Notes: generated by a model from the letters alone, not told the origin. DNA of 64,000 nt from Erythrobacter sp. Alg231-14 (GCF_900149685.1 NZ_LT702999.1:2666001-2730000), one strand, 5' to 3'. Positions 28,930 to 40,200 are shown, counted from the first letter of the stretch. Made by a program: numbers and translations.

Positions 28930-28987
28930 GTCACCGGCCCGTCACAATCGTCAATCGAGTGTCACACTAGAGTCACAGACTCGTCAT
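28930..28987 (+). promoter_or_regulatory. Pho-box array upstream of the porin gene
   Basis: GTCAC-type PhoB half-sites begin at 28930, 28941, 28950, 28961, 28972 and 28983. The last four follow an 11-bp period (28950 to 28983), as do the first two; the step between the groups is 9. The array ends 38 bases before the porin ATG. Direct repeats of about 7 bp at 11-bp steps are the known PhoB site layout. Confidence 0.75.
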
Positions 28988-29024
28988 ACTGGGCAGCGCA
29001 GTCCGATATTGTTTAGGATTCGAA

Positions 29025-30401
29025 ATGACGAAAATCTGTAAACCATTGTTCGTATCTGTGGCCCTTCTCAGCAGTTCTGTTTCTACACAGGCCGTTGCTC
29101 AGGCTACGCCTACTGCTTCTGAAGAGATGGCTCTTCTTCGGACCGAATTGGCTCGACTTGCCAATCGTCTCGCAGAGCTTGAAAGCGAACTCGCCGCAAC
29201 AACGCAGGCCGCGAACGAGGCCGCCGAGGCCGCAGAAGCCGCCAGCGCATCGGTTCAAGCGGTCAGCGCCGACCAGAGCGACGCCGCAGAGGTCGAATTC
29301 AGAGGCGCCCCTCAGGTTTCAAATTCTGATGGTTGGAGCTTTAAACCGCGCGGCCGGGTCAATATGGATTTCGGTTATGTTGGCGCGCCTAGCTCAACCG
29401 GCGCAGACAGCGGATTTGACGCAGAAGCCCGCCGTGTCCGGCTTGGCGTTTCTGGCGATATTCCGGGCGGATTTGGCTATAAGGTCGAAGCAGACTTCGC
29501 CGAGAACGAAGTGGCTCTTACCGATGCTATCATAACCTATAAAGACGGCGGTCTCACCCTCTCTGTCGGTCAACACAACACGTTCCAAGGATTGGAAGAA
29601 CTTTCCAGCAGCTTGAACACGTCGTTCATCGAACGCTCTGCTTGGACCGATGCGTTCGGTTTTGAACGCCGTGTGGGTGTTTCGGGTCAATACAAGACCG
29701 ACACGCTTCTGCTCCAAGGCGGTGTCTTCTCCGATAACAGCGAAGACTTGCCCAATGGCAACACCAGTTTTGATGGCCGTGTCGTGTTTGCCCCAGTGAC
29801 GGGTTCGACCCAGCTGCACTTTGGTGGTTCTGTCCATTACAACGATCTGGGCGATGGCAACACAGTGCGGTACCGCACACGGCCTTTGGTCCATTTCACC
29901 GACAATCGTTTCGTCAACACCGACCGTTTCTCCGCCAATAGCGAGCTCGGCATCGGTCTCGAAGCGGCGGCCATTTCGGGACCGTTCCACATCGCGATCG
30001 AAGGTTTTTCGCAATCCGTCGATCGTCCAATCGGTTTTGCTGATCCGTCATTCTTGGGTGCATCGGCAGAAGTCGGCCTGTTCCTGACGGAAGGGGACAC
30101 GCGCGGGTACAAAATCGGCACATTCGGCCGTGTGAAACCGCAAAATCCCGTCGGCGAAGGCGGCAGCGGCGCCATTCAATTGAACTTGCGTTACGATTAT
30201 CTCGATTTGAATGACGAGGACATCATCGGCGGAACTCAGGAAAGTCTGCAAGCGTCCTTGATCTGGACCTTCACCGACTACACCCGTTTGCTGTTGAACT
30301 ACGGTTTGCTTTCCTATGGCGATTCGGCCCTGCCGCAAGCCAACGGAAACGGCTCTTATGACGTCCACGTCGTCGGCCTAAGAGCGCAAGTCGATTTCTA
30401 A
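29025..30401 (+). CDS. Phosphate-selective porin (OprO/OprP family)
   Basis: A 458-residue outer-membrane protein. It has a signal peptide (residues 1-26), then an Ala/Glu-rich coiled-coil stretch (about residues 32-80), then a beta-barrel domain beginning SFKPRGRVNMDFGYVG and ending with a typical C-terminal aromatic, VGLRAQVDF. The FDAEARRVRLGVSGDIPGGFGYKVEADFAEN block is characteristic of OprO/OprP porins. With a Pho-box array upstream and pstS downstream, phosphate uptake across the outer membrane is the likely role. N-terminal coiled coil suggests trimer support. Confidence 0.88.
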   Translation: MTKICKPLFVSVALLSSSVSTQAVAQATPTASEEMALLRTELARLANRLAELESELAATTQAANEAAEAAEAASASVQAVSADQSDAAEVEFRGAPQVSNSDGWSFKPRGRVNMDFGYVGAPSSTGADSGFDAEARRVRLGVSGDIPGGFGYKVEADFAENEVALTDAIITYKDGGLTLSVGQHNTFQGLEELSSSLNTSFIERSAWTDAFGFERRVGVSGQYKTDTLLLQGGVFSDNSEDLPNGNTSFDGRVVFAPVTGSTQLHFGGSVHYNDLGDGNTVRYRTRPLVHFTDNRFVNTDRFSANSELGIGLEAAAISGPFHIAIEGFSQSVDRPIGFADPSFLGASAEVGLFLTEGDTRGYKIGTFGRVKPQNPVGEGGSGAIQLNLRYDYLDLNDEDIIGGTQESLQASLIWTFTDYTRLLLNYGLLSYGDSALPQANGNGSYDVHVVGLRAQVDF

Positions 30402-30529
30402 TTCCCCATAGTGTGGCGACGAGATCGAGCCGATTAGACAAGTCTTTTTCGATTTCGTCACAAATCCGAAACTTCCATCGCCAACGAGGCTTCTTAGAAC
30501 AGGCCTAACTCGAACTGGAGTGAGCAAAA

Positions 30530-31576
30530 ATGAAACTCGCTAAGTCAATATTTGTCGTCCTTGCCCCAACCCTTGCCCTTGCCGGCTGCTCTGATGAGCT
30601 TGGCTCGGTTGAAGGTCGCGATTCGGTCCGTGCTGTCGGTTCGTCGACGGTTTTCCCGTTCGCTACCGCGGTTGCTGAATCGCTGTCTCGCTCAAACCCG
30701 GAAATTCCTTCGCCGATCATTGAATCGACCGGAACCGGCGGCGGCATGAAATTGTTCTGCTCGGGCGTTGGGCCCAGCACCCCTGATACAGCCAATGCTT
30801 CGCGCCGGATGAAGGCGTCGGAATTTGAGGACTGCCAGAACAACGGCGTCACCGACATCATCGAACTTCAAGTTGGTCTCGACGGGATCGCCTTTGCTTC
30901 GGCACAGGGCGGCATCGAGCTAAACCTTACCCCTCAAATCGTCTACGAAGCCCTCGCCAAAAGCCCGTATGGCGGCGAACAAACCAACCAAACATGGGCC
31001 GATGTCGATCCATCGCTGCCAGATGTGAAAATCCTTGTTTACGGTCCGCCTACAACATCGGGCACACGCGACGCGCTCAAGGAATTGATCCTCGAAGTTG
31101 GCTGCAACAGCAACCCAGCGATGGCCGAATTGGAAGAGAGCGACGAAGATCGTTACGACCAAGTCTGCACCGAAGTGCGCGCCGACGGCCTCTATGTCGA
31201 TCAAGGCGAACAAGACAATCTGATAGTCCAGAAAATTGAGAGCAACGAAAACGCGGTTGGTGTCTTCGGTTATTCGTACCTCGAAGAGAACGCCGACAAG
31301 GTTCAAGGCCTCCGCATGAACGGCGTTGAACCAACCTATGAAAACATCGCGAATTTTGATTATCCGGGTGCTCGCCCACTCTATGTCTACGTCAAGAAAG
31401 CGCATATCGGCCAAATCCCTGGGCTGGCCGAATATCTAAATGAGTGGACAACCATGTGGGAGCGAGGTGGTCCTCTGGCCAGCATTGGCCTAGTTGCTTC
31501 TCCCGAAGACGTTATGGCCGCGAATCTCGCGGGCGTGAATGAACAGGCTACGATCGACGGGTCTGATCTGAAGTAA
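30530..31576 (+). CDS. pstS: Phosphate ABC transporter substrate-binding protein PstS
   Basis: A 348-residue periplasmic phosphate-binding lipoprotein: lipobox LAGC at about residues 17-20, then VRAVGSSTVFPFATAVAE with the phosphate-binding Ser/Thr, GTGGGMKLFCSG, and TSGTRDALKELILEVG. It delivers phosphate to PstCA. Lipid anchoring is seen in some PstS proteins. It lies 128 bases after the porin, and pstC follows 19 bases later. SD is TGGAGTGAG before ATG 30530. Confidence 0.95.
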   Translation: MKLAKSIFVVLAPTLALAGCSDELGSVEGRDSVRAVGSSTVFPFATAVAESLSRSNPEIPSPIIESTGTGGGMKLFCSGVGPSTPDTANASRRMKASEFEDCQNNGVTDIIELQVGLDGIAFASAQGGIELNLTPQIVYEALAKSPYGGEQTNQTWADVDPSLPDVKILVYGPPTTSGTRDALKELILEVGCNSNPAMAELEESDEDRYDQVCTEVRADGLYVDQGEQDNLIVQKIESNENAVGVFGYSYLEENADKVQGLRMNGVEPTYENIANFDYPGARPLYVYVKKAHIGQIPGLAEYLNEWTTMWERGGPLASIGLVASPEDVMAANLAGVNEQATIDGSDLK

Positions 31577-31595
31577 CAGAACTGAGACCTTAAGT

Positions 31596-32978
31596 ATGAC
31601 GCTGGCTTCTTCCTTTCTCCTCGTACTGGGCCTTGCCCTTGCAGGATGGTTGGCGGCGCGCAGTCGAGCATGGAGCTTGCGCGCGAATGCCGACGAAAGA
31701 TTAGCCAGTCTACCGGTCTATCATGGTTGGTACGTTGCCCTTTGGGTCTTCGTACCAACCATACTGTTTGTGGTGATATGGGATTCGATATCGTCGAACC
31801 TTGTTTTGCAATCGGTGCTTGCGCATCCGGCGGCGGACGGATTGCCACAGTTTGAAAGCGCGCGGATCGATGCGCTTAGAGAGGCACGCGCCGTTGCCAA
31901 TGGGTCAATTTCGACCACCGAAAACAGCGCCGCCTTCCCCCTGATTACGCCGTTCAGCGAAGCGATCGCACTGTATCGTTCGATTGGTCTCGTGCTGACC
32001 GTGATCATTGCCGGCGCCGCAGGCGCGTGGTCGTACCTTAGAGTGAAACCTGAATTTGGTGCGAGAAACCGCGTCGAAAAAGCGATTATGGCGCTTTTGA
32101 TCCTCGCCTCTCTTGTCGCTGTCTTCAGCACGTTTGGCATTCTGGCCAGCCTGATTTTTGAAACCTTCCGTTTCTTTGAGATGGTTTCCTTCACCGATTT
32201 CTTATTTGGCACGTTTTGGTCGCCAGACCCGATGGCCAATCCGGAAAACCCCGACCCCACCCGTTACGGCGCGGTGCCTTTGTTTTGGGGTACCATCCTG
32301 ATCGGCGCGGTCATTGCGATGATTGTTGCGATCCCGATTGGCATGATGAGCGCCATATATCTGACGCAATACGCGCATCCCACCGTGCGCGCATGGACCA
32401 AACCGGCGCTTGAAATTCTCGCGGGTGTTCCGACCGTTGTTTATGGTTATTTCGCCGCTCTAACGGTCGCCCCAATTATTCGCGACGCCGCGATCGCCGT
32501 TGGTTTTGCCAATGCATCGAGTGAGAGCGCGCTGGCCGCTGGCGTGGTCATGGGGGTTATGATTATCCCGTTTGTGTCATCCATGGCCGATGACAGCATT
32601 GCCGCCGTTCCCCAAGCCATGCGCGATGGCAGTTTGGCGATGGGCGCAACCACGTCCGAAACAATCAAACTCGTTCTCGTCCCAGCTGCCCTGCCGGGTA
32701 TCGTTGGCGGTGTCATGCTCGCGATCAGCCGGGCAATTGGTGAAACGATGATCGTGGTGATGGCCGCCTCTACCGCGGCCAACCTGTCGGCCAATCCATT
32801 GGAAGCGATGACGACGGTCACGGTGCAAATCGTCGCGATGCTAACCGGCGAAGGCAGTTTCGATCACCCAGCCACGTTGAGCGCGTTTGCTCTGGGCTTC
32901 ATCCTATTCATGGTGACACTGGCTTTGAACTTCGTCGCGTTGAGCGTCGTTAAAAGGTATCGCGAAGCATATGAGTAG
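31596..32978 (+). CDS. pstC: Phosphate ABC transporter permease PstC
   Basis: A 460-residue inner-membrane permease, longer than the roughly 320 residues of the E. coli type. The first 200 residues carry extra membrane helices (near 1-20, 45-70, 130-150 and 165-190) before the usual BPD domain. That domain contains FWGTILIGAVIAMIVAIPIGMMSAIYLTQYA and the EAA loop (AMRDGSLAMGATTSETIKLVLVPAALPGIVGG). The last 8 bases overlap pstA. Confidence 0.93.
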   Translation: MTLASSFLLVLGLALAGWLAARSRAWSLRANADERLASLPVYHGWYVALWVFVPTILFVVIWDSISSNLVLQSVLAHPAADGLPQFESARIDALREARAVANGSISTTENSAAFPLITPFSEAIALYRSIGLVLTVIIAGAAGAWSYLRVKPEFGARNRVEKAIMALLILASLVAVFSTFGILASLIFETFRFFEMVSFTDFLFGTFWSPDPMANPENPDPTRYGAVPLFWGTILIGAVIAMIVAIPIGMMSAIYLTQYAHPTVRAWTKPALEILAGVPTVVYGYFAALTVAPIIRDAAIAVGFANASSESALAAGVVMGVMIIPFVSSMADDSIAAVPQAMRDGSLAMGATTSETIKLVLVPAALPGIVGGVMLAISRAIGETMIVVMAASTAANLSANPLEAMTTVTVQIVAMLTGEGSFDHPATLSAFALGFILFMVTLALNFVALSVVKRYREAYE

Positions 32979-34236
32979 CTCTGGCACCCACACAGGTTCC
33001 GACGCGCTGCGATCGGACAAGTTCGAACAGCGGTTGAAGACCCGTTACGCGAAAGAGCGTCGTTTTAAGCTTCTCGGCCTTGCGTCGATTGTTTTTGCGG
33101 TTTCGGTTTTGGTTTTGCTGCTGGGCAACATGACGCTTAACGGCATTGGTGGCTTTCAACGCGTTGAAGCCGCGGTTGAAATCGACTTTTCGCAAAGCGA
33201 CCTTCAACTTTCAGGCGAACAACTCACCTTAAGCCAAGCGGCGCGTTCGCTTGAATCGCAGGGATTGAGAGATGTCATCACGGCATCGGCGGAACAAACG
33301 CTGGGCGCAGACGGCGCAGCACAGTTGAACCAACAAGCATGGCGCGATGTCGCTCAGCGCATTTATGAAGATCCCTCGATCTTGGTGCGCACGGTTGAGT
33401 TCGACTTGGCGGCATCACCGGACCTTGCGGCGGGTTACTCCGACGAAGGCTCGCCACAAATGATGGAGCTTGCCGATCGCCTGATCGAAGAGGGTCATCT
33501 CAGCAAGAATTTCGACATCGGCTTTATGGAACGCTCTGCTGCGACCGATCCCCAACTTGCGGGTATCTGGGGCGCGCTGAAAGGTTCCATGCTCACCATG
33601 CTGATTACATTGGTGATGGCATTCCCCATCGGGGTGATGGCCGCGCTTTACCTTGAAGAATACGCTCCGAAGAACCGGATGACCGATTTCCTCGAAGTGT
33701 CGATCAACAATCTGGCCGCTGTTCCTTCGATTATCTTCGGCTTGTTGGGTTTGGCAGTCTTTCTCACCATATTCCCGACCTACCGCTCTGCGCCTCTTAT
33801 CGGCGGTATGACGTTGGCCTTGATGACGATGCCGGTCATTGTGATTACGGGCCGCAATGCGATCAAAGCGGTTCCGCCGTCAATTCGCGACGGCGCATTG
33901 GCGATTGGCGCTTCGCCGGTTCAGGTGGTGTTCCACCATGTCTTGCCGCTTGCTCTGCCGGGAATATTGACGGGCACCATCATTGGTATGGCCCGCGCCC
34001 TTGGTGAAACCGCGCCGTTGCTTATGATCGGTATGCGCGCGTTTGTTGCCACGCCTCCTGACGGCTTTACCTCTCCGGCCACCGTTCTGCCGGTTCAAAT
34101 CTTTCTGTGGTCGGACGAAATCGACAGAGGGTTTGTCGAAAGAACAAGTGCTGCTATCATCATCCTGCTGATTTTCCTGCTGTTGATGAACGGCCTCGCG
34201 ATTTATCTACGCAACAAGTTTGAGAAATCCTGGTGA
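32971..34236 (+). CDS. pstA: Phosphate ABC transporter permease PstA
   Basis: A 421-residue permease. After an N-terminal helix (about residues 36-52) there is a roughly 140-residue soluble, probably periplasmic stretch, then the BPD permease domain. The domain has [55 protein letters not shown] and the EAA loop [31 protein letters not shown]. The extra soluble stretch is longer than in the short E. coli protein. It overlaps pstC by 8 bases and pstB by 4. Confidence 0.93.
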   Translation: MSSSGTHTGSDALRSDKFEQRLKTRYAKERRFKLLGLASIVFAVSVLVLLLGNMTLNGIGGFQRVEAAVEIDFSQSDLQLSGEQLTLSQAARSLESQGLRDVITASAEQTLGADGAAQLNQQAWRDVAQRIYEDPSILVRTVEFDLAASPDLAAGYSDEGSPQMMELADRLIEEGHLSKNFDIGFMERSAATDPQLAGIWGALKGSMLTMLITLVMAFPIGVMAALYLEEYAPKNRMTDFLEVSINNLAAVPSIIFGLLGLAVFLTIFPTYRSAPLIGGMTLALMTMPVIVITGRNAIKAVPPSIRDGALAIGASPVQVVFHHVLPLALPGILTGTIIGMARALGETAPLLMIGMRAFVATPPDGFTSPATVLPVQIFLWSDEIDRGFVERTSAAIIILLIFLLLMNGLAIYLRNKFEKSW

Positions 34237-35021
34237 CAGTCATCCATCCAAATCTTGAAGCCGTCGAAGCCAAAATGAGCGCCACTGGCGTTTCGGTTTA
34301 CTACGGCGACAAGAAAGCTATCGACGATGTTTCAATCTCGATCCCATCCAAATATGTGACGGCGTTTATTGGGCCATCGGGGTGTGGGAAATCGACTTTC
34401 CTACGCGCCCTGAACCGGATGAACGACACCATTCCATCGGCCCGCGTCGAAGGTAAGATTGAGCTCGATTCCGAAGACATTTATTCAAGCTCGATGGATG
34501 TCGTCCGCCTGCGCGCCCGGGTTGGGATGGTCTTTCAAAAGCCCAATCCATTCCCGAAATCGATTTACGAAAACATCGCCTATGGCCCCCGGATCCACGG
34601 GATTTTCCATGACAAAGATGATCTCGATCAAATCGTCGAAAATTCTCTTAGCCGCGCGGGTTTGTGGAACGAGGTAAAAGATCGACTGACCGATCCTGGA
34701 ACAGCGTTATCAGGCGGGCAACAACAACGCCTTTGCATCGCCCGCGCTATTGCGGTTGATCCCGAAGTGATCCTTATGGACGAGCCGTGTTCCGCTTTGG
34801 ACCCGATCGCCACGGCAAAGATCGAAGAGCTCATTGCAGAGCTGTCGGATCGCTACGCAATCGTTATCGTGACCCATTCGATGCAACAAGCAGCGCGCGT
34901 TTCTCAACGAACTGCGTTTTTCCACCTTGGAAACATCGTCGAGTACGGGCGAACTTCAGACATCTTCACAACACCAATTGAGCAGCGGACGAAAGACTAC
35001 ATCACTGGGCGGTACGGATAG
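34233..35021 (+). CDS. pstB: Phosphate ABC transporter ATP-binding protein PstB
   Basis: A 262-residue ATPase with Walker [11 protein letters not shown] loop in [24 protein letters not shown], signature LSGGQQQRL, Walker [17 protein letters not shown] and the switch His in [16 protein letters not shown] start at 34233 overlaps the pstA stop. It powers PstCA and passes the phosphate signal with PhoU. The normal length is kept. Confidence 0.97.
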   Translation: MTVIHPNLEAVEAKMSATGVSVYYGDKKAIDDVSISIPSKYVTAFIGPSGCGKSTFLRALNRMNDTIPSARVEGKIELDSEDIYSSSMDVVRLRARVGMVFQKPNPFPKSIYENIAYGPRIHGIFHDKDDLDQIVENSLSRAGLWNEVKDRLTDPGTALSGGQQQRLCIARAIAVDPEVILMDEPCSALDPIATAKIEELIAELSDRYAIVIVTHSMQQAARVSQRTAFFHLGNIVEYGRTSDIFTTPIEQRTKDYITGRYG

Positions 35022-35690
35022 ATGACAGACCATACAGTTAAAGCGTTCGACGAGGACATCACCCGTCTGCGGGGCCTAATCGGAGAGATGGGCGGCCTTG
35101 CCGAAGTGGCGATTGAGGAAGCTCTCGCATCGCTTGTAGCGGGCGATACAAAGCGCGCGGAAAAAGTCGTCAAAGCCGATAAGAAACTGGACGAACTGGA
35201 ATCACAGGTCGACAAATTGGCAATCCGGGTGATCGCGTTGAGAGCTCCGATGGCGGATGACCTTCGCGAAGTTATCGCCGCGCTTAAGATTGCCGGTGTG
35301 ATTGAACGGATCGGCGATTATTCAAAGAACATCGCAAAGCGCGTTGGTAAGATCGAGGGTCGTGATCGGTTTGAACCTCTGACATTGCTGCCCGCGATGG
35401 GCGAAGTGGCCGGCGAAATGGTTCACGATGTCCTTACCGCCTATGCTGCTCGTGATGCCGGATTGGCCCGAGAAGTTATCGCCACCGACGATAAAGTGGA
35501 CGCATTCTACGACAGCATTTTCCGTAACCTTGTGAGTCACATGGTTGAAAATCCTGCGACGATTTCGAGTGCGGCACATCTGTTGTTTGTGGCTCGGAAC
35601 CTAGAACGAATTGGCGATCACGCCACCAACGTCGCAGAAATGGTTCATTTCGCAGCGACCGGCACGTATCCTCCCGAAGAAGATCGATAA
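35022..35690 (+). CDS. phoU: Phosphate signalling protein PhoU
   Basis: A 222-residue all-helical protein with two PhoU repeats. Each repeat contains a metal-binding ExxxD-type patch, for example IERIGDYSKNIAKRV (about residues 92-106) and LERIGDHATNVAEMV (about residues 187-202). It inhibits PhoR when phosphate is plentiful. The ATG starts one base after the stop of pstB. No other feature is unusual. Confidence 0.95.
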   Translation: MTDHTVKAFDEDITRLRGLIGEMGGLAEVAIEEALASLVAGDTKRAEKVVKADKKLDELESQVDKLAIRVIALRAPMADDLREVIAALKIAGVIERIGDYSKNIAKRVGKIEGRDRFEPLTLLPAMGEVAGEMVHDVLTAYAARDAGLAREVIATDDKVDAFYDSIFRNLVSHMVENPATISSAAHLLFVARNLERIGDHATNVAEMVHFAATGTYPPEEDR

Positions 35691-35838
35691 TCGCGGCGAC
35701 TGGCGGCGTTGGACGCATTCGTTCGTGTGATGTGGAAAATAGCGGGCTGCAATTTCATTAAACTGTAGCCCAGTTGAAACATGGTCACGAACGACCGCCT
35801 CGCACGAGTAGTCGGGACGGGTTTGAAGGAAGAATGCT

Positions 35839-36528
35839 ATGTCCGCTGCTAAATTGCTGTTGGTCGAAGACGATCCATCCCTTTCCGAATTGCTCGAATA
35901 TCGTTTTCAGAACGAAGGCTATAACGTTCGATGTACCGGTGACGGCGATGAAGCCATGGTCCTGGCGAGCGAGGATGTCCCCGACCTCATCATCCTGGAT
36001 TGGATGATCGAAGGGACCAGCGGCATAGAAGTGTGTCGGCGCCTGCGCCGCGATAAAGCAACCGCGCATGTCCCCATTATTATGCTCACCGCCCGTGAGG
36101 CAGAGGATGATCGCGTGCGCGGACTGGAAACCGGCGCGGATGATTATCTGACAAAGCCATTTTCCCCACGCGAACTGCTTGCTCGGGTTGCAGCAGTGAT
36201 GCGCCGCATCCGCCCTGCATTGGCCGGAGAGACGATTGAGGTCGGCGATATCAAGCTCGACCCGGTTGCGCACAAGGTTCAACGCCGCGGGCAATCGCTG
36301 CAATTGGGTCCAACGGAATACCGTTTGCTCAAATTCTTCCTAGAAAGCCCGGGCCGTGTGTTCAGCCGTGGGCAATTGCTAGACGGTGTTTGGGGAACAG
36401 GGTCGGATATTGAGCTGCGCACCGTCGATGTGCACATCCGCAGACTGCGCAAAGCGATTGGGATCGAAGGGGTCAAAGATCCAATCCGAACGGTCCGCTC
36501 CGCCGGTTATGCGTTAGAGGCCATCTAA
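35839..36528 (+). CDS. phoB: Phosphate-regulon response regulator PhoB
   Basis: A 229-residue OmpR/PhoB-type regulator. Receiver domain with acidic pocket VEDDPSL, phospho-accepting Asp 54 in DWMI, the Thr of MLTAREAEDD and Lys in YLTKPFSPRELLARV. Winged helix in the C-terminal half ends EGVKDPIRTVRSAGYALE. GAAGGAAG precedes ATG 35839. Its stop codon overlaps by four bases that of the convergent extensin-like gene. It is the expected binder of the GTCAC repeats at 28930-28987. Confidence 0.95.
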   Translation: MSAAKLLLVEDDPSLSELLEYRFQNEGYNVRCTGDGDEAMVLASEDVPDLIILDWMIEGTSGIEVCRRLRRDKATAHVPIIMLTAREAEDDRVRGLETGADDYLTKPFSPRELLARVAAVMRRIRPALAGETIEVGDIKLDPVAHKVQRRGQSLQLGPTEYRLLKFFLESPGRVFSRGQLLDGVWGTGSDIELRTVDVHIRRLRKAIGIEGVKDPIRTVRSAGYALEAI

Positions 36529-37277
36529 CGGCAAACACCGCTCCAACGGGCGCTTTGGTCAAAATGGAAATGATCAGCATGAGCGGCGTTAAAATCCGGC
36601 GATAGGACGGTCGCAAAAACCCCGCATGCATCATCGCGGACCCGGCGTAGGAATTGCGATTTTGCATCGCCACCATCCCAATCGTTCAACACGCTAATGC
36701 GTGTGCCGTCTTCCAAAACGAACGCCGCGATATCGATGGCGTTTGCGGTGGCGTGCTGGCTCCACCCGCTTGATCCGCTGCCGCGCATTCTGCGGCAATT
36801 GTAGGTTCCCAAATGTTCGATCCGGGCGATGTTGCTGCCCATGATCTCTTTTGCAGCGGGTACGACGCTTTTCGCTTTCCACATGACCATCGCTGTGGCC
36901 ACGGGGCAGGTCACCGAAGGGTTGGTCGGCCCCATGGGGAAACTGTCCAATTGCGTTCTATCGGGGCGTGCGCACGCGCCCTCTCCCGATGCATCGGCCA
37001 ATGGGGGTAAAACGGTGTAAGCAACCTCGCTGCGTTCCAGCGCAGCATGACACGCGGTGACATCGTCTTTGAGCACGGCTATTTTCCGAGCGGTCGCCAT
37101 GCCGATGGGGTCGCGCAGATCAAGCGGCGCCATCGGATTGTGTTCGGGGTGCCCTTCCAACCAGACCCATCCGGCAAAACCGACCATGGCGATGATTGCA
37201 ACAATGATGAGACGCGCCTCTATTCGAAATGTGCCGGTTTCTCGCTTTGCTCTGGATTGTCGTGATTTGCGTGGCAT
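36525..37277 (-). CDS. Extensin-family protein (metallopeptidase-like C-terminal domain)
   Basis: A 250-residue protein with one membrane helix near residues 22-42, then an exported domain. The C-terminal extensin-like region has CPVATAMVMW, YNCRRMRGSGSSGWSQHATANAIDIAAFVLEDG, and the final ADHFHFDQS, the His/Asp metal-ligand pattern shared with DD-carboxypeptidase-fold enzymes. A role in cell-wall work is likely from the fold but not shown. It is convergent with phoB. Confidence 0.85.
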   Translation of the reverse strand: MPRKSRQSRAKRETGTFRIEARLIIVAIIAMVGFAGWVWLEGHPEHNPMAPLDLRDPIGMATARKIAVLKDDVTACHAALERSEVAYTVLPPLADASGEGACARPDRTQLDSFPMGPTNPSVTCPVATAMVMWKAKSVVPAAKEIMGSNIARIEHLGTYNCRRMRGSGSSGWSQHATANAIDIAAFVLEDGTRISVLNDWDGGDAKSQFLRRVRDDACGVFATVLSPDFNAAHADHFHFDQSARWSGVCR

Positions 37278-37299
37278 GACACCGTTCTAACGCGGAAGT

Positions 37300-40200
37300 C
37301 TAATGGAAGTCGCGTGATTTCGGTATGATACGGTGATTGCGCGGATGCCCGGTAACATTGGGCAATTCATCGATCAAATCGCGCGGTCTCAATGCCTCTT
37401 TATCCTGTTTGCCTTGCGGCGGGTTTCTCCCCGACAAGGGTGCGTTGACGTGATCTGCGCGCGCAGTCGGCGCGTTCAACATATCATCGGATAACGCGTA
37501 AAGCTGATCACTCGCGTCGGTCATGTGTTGTGCAATGACATGGATCACTTCGTCGTCATATTCGACCCGGCCGCGCACCTCCATCAATCGCGCACCCATC
37601 ACCACGCGGCGTTGTTTTTCTTTAAGGTCGGGCCACACGACAAGGTTCACGACGCCTGTCTCATCCTCCAATGTGATAAAGCAAACGCCCTTTGCGCTGC
37701 CGGGGCGTTGCCGGATCAAAACCACGCCGGCAACGTGCACCACACTGCGGAATTTACGATTTCTCAAATCGCTTGCCCGGACGAAGCCGCGCTCTGCCAA
37801 GGATGGACGCAAGAACGCCAAAGGATGCGCCTTCAGGCTTAGCCGGGTCGTCTGATAATCGGCGACCACCTCTTCGCTCATGGGCATAGTGGGTAGGTTT
37901 GTTTTGGCTCGCTCCGCCCCTTCGTCGCGTTCATCCGCTGCCCGGAACAAAGGCAAATCGGGGCCCGCGATCAAACTGCGCGCATCCCACAATGCCTGTC
38001 GACGCGACAATTCCAGCGATCCGAAACAATCCGCACTGGCAAGCCGTTCAATATGCGCAGGGGATAGTCTGGCGCGTTCACGCAATTGGGCGACATCTTG
38101 ATAGGGGCCATGATCAACGCGCTCTGCGATCAATTGCGCGGCGATATGTTCGTGCAATCCATCCACCTGACGCAGCCCCAAACGCAAAGCGATATGGCGA
38201 TCGAACCGGCCCGTTTTCGCATCGCCGGTATCGCTGGTCTCGATGACATCGCCTTGTTCTTCCAACGTGCAATCCCATTCACTGCGGTTCACATCCGCCG
38301 CCAACACCTGCACCCCATGTTCGCGCGCATCACGAACGATTTGCGCCGGCGCGTAAAAACCCATCGGTTGTGAATTCAACAAAGCCGCCGCGAAAGCAGC
38401 CGGGAAATGGCATTTGAGCCAGCTGGACACATAAACCAGATGCGCAAAGGACGCCGCGTGGCTTTCGGGAAAACCGTATTCCCCAAAGCCGCGAATTTGA
38501 TTGAAGCAACGCTCTGCGAAATCGGGGTCGTATCCGCGTTTCACCATTCGTCCGACCATCATATCCTGCAATTCATCGACCATCCCACGTGACCGGAATG
38601 TCGCCATCGCCTTGCGCAATCGATTGGCCTCAAGGCTGCTAAACTTTGCCGCATCCAAGGCGATTTTCATCGCCTGTTCCTGAAAAATGGGGACTCCCAA
38701 TGTGCGGCCCAAAATGCTCGACAATTCATCGGGCGGCCCGTGCGCTGGCGATGGTGCGGGGATCTGCACTGGTTCTGCACCTCGACGGCGTTTGAGGTAT
38801 GGGTGCACCATGTCCCCTTGGATTGGGCCGGGACGCACAATCGCAACCTGGATCACGAGGTCATAGAATTCGCGCGGACGCAGGCGCGGCAGCATATTCA
38901 TCTGAGCCCGGCTTTCCACTTGGAAAACACCCAAGGAATCTCCCTTGCGCAGCATCGTATAAGTTTCCGGGTCTTCGCGCGGAACGCTCGCCAATGTCAG
39001 GTCACGGCCATGATGATCGCTTAAAAGATCGAGGCACTTTTTGATGCATGTCAGCATCCCCAAAGCCAGGACATCGACTTTCAGAATGCCCAACGCCTCA
39101 ATATCGTCTTTATCCCATTCGATAAAACTGCGATCGGGCATCGCACCATTGCCGATCGGCACCGTTTCGGTAAGCGCGCCGTGCGTGAGGATAAATCCGC
39201 CCACATGTTGTGACAAATGACGCGGCATCCCAATCATTTGTTCGGTCAATTTCAAAACGCGGCGCAAATGCGGATCGGACAAATTCATGCCGATATCTTC
39301 GATATGGGCCTCCCCAATTTCGCGCCCCATTCCGCCCCAAACCGTCCGCGCGAGCGAGCTTGTGACATCCACTGACAATCCCATCGCTTTGCCGACTTCG
39401 CGGATCGCCATACGCGGACGGTAATGGATGACGGTTGCGGTCAGACCGGCGCGGTGCCGGCCATATTTCTTGTAAATATGCTGGATCACCTCCTCGCGCC
39501 GCTCATGCTCGAAATCGACATCAATGTCGGGCGGCTCTTTGCGTTCCTCAGAGATAAACCGATCGAACAACAATTGATGTTTGGCCGGATCAACGCTGGT
39601 GATCTCTAAACAATAGCACACAGCGGAATTGGCTGCAGAACCGCGCCCCTGGCATAGGATCGGCGGATCAACGCTGCGGGCGAAATCGACGATGTCTTTG
39701 ATGGTGAGAAAATACCGCGCAAGGTCGAGCTTTTCGATCAGCGCCAATTCGCGTTTCAACGTGTCGCGGACGCTTTCCGGTACGCCGGACGGGTACCGCC
39801 GATCCGCACCGCGCCATGTTTCTGTTCGCAAATATTCCTGTGGTGATTGGCCGTCGGGATAAATTTCCTCCGGATATTCATAGCGCAGTTCATCAAGTGT
39901 GAAATCGCAACGGTCGGCGACCTCGCGCGCGGCGTCTATCGCGTGGGGCCACCTTTCAAACAGGCGGCGCATTTCATCGGGACTTTTAAAATGCCGTTCC
40001 GAATTGGCGTGGAGCAAGTGACCCGCCTCTGACACCGTCGTCTTATGCGCGATCGCTGTCATCACATCATGCAACGGGCGACGTTCGGGCGCGTGGTACC
40101 GCACATCATTGGTGGCAAGCAGGGCGAGACCATTGGCCCGCGCCAAAGCGTCGAGGCGGTCGATCCGAGCAACGTCATTGCCCCGATACAAGAAACTGGC

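Noticed and set aside
30402-30529. A second Pho box directly before pstS
   Set aside because: A single GTCAC at 30457 without an 11-bp partner; control from the porin promoter by read-through is simpler.
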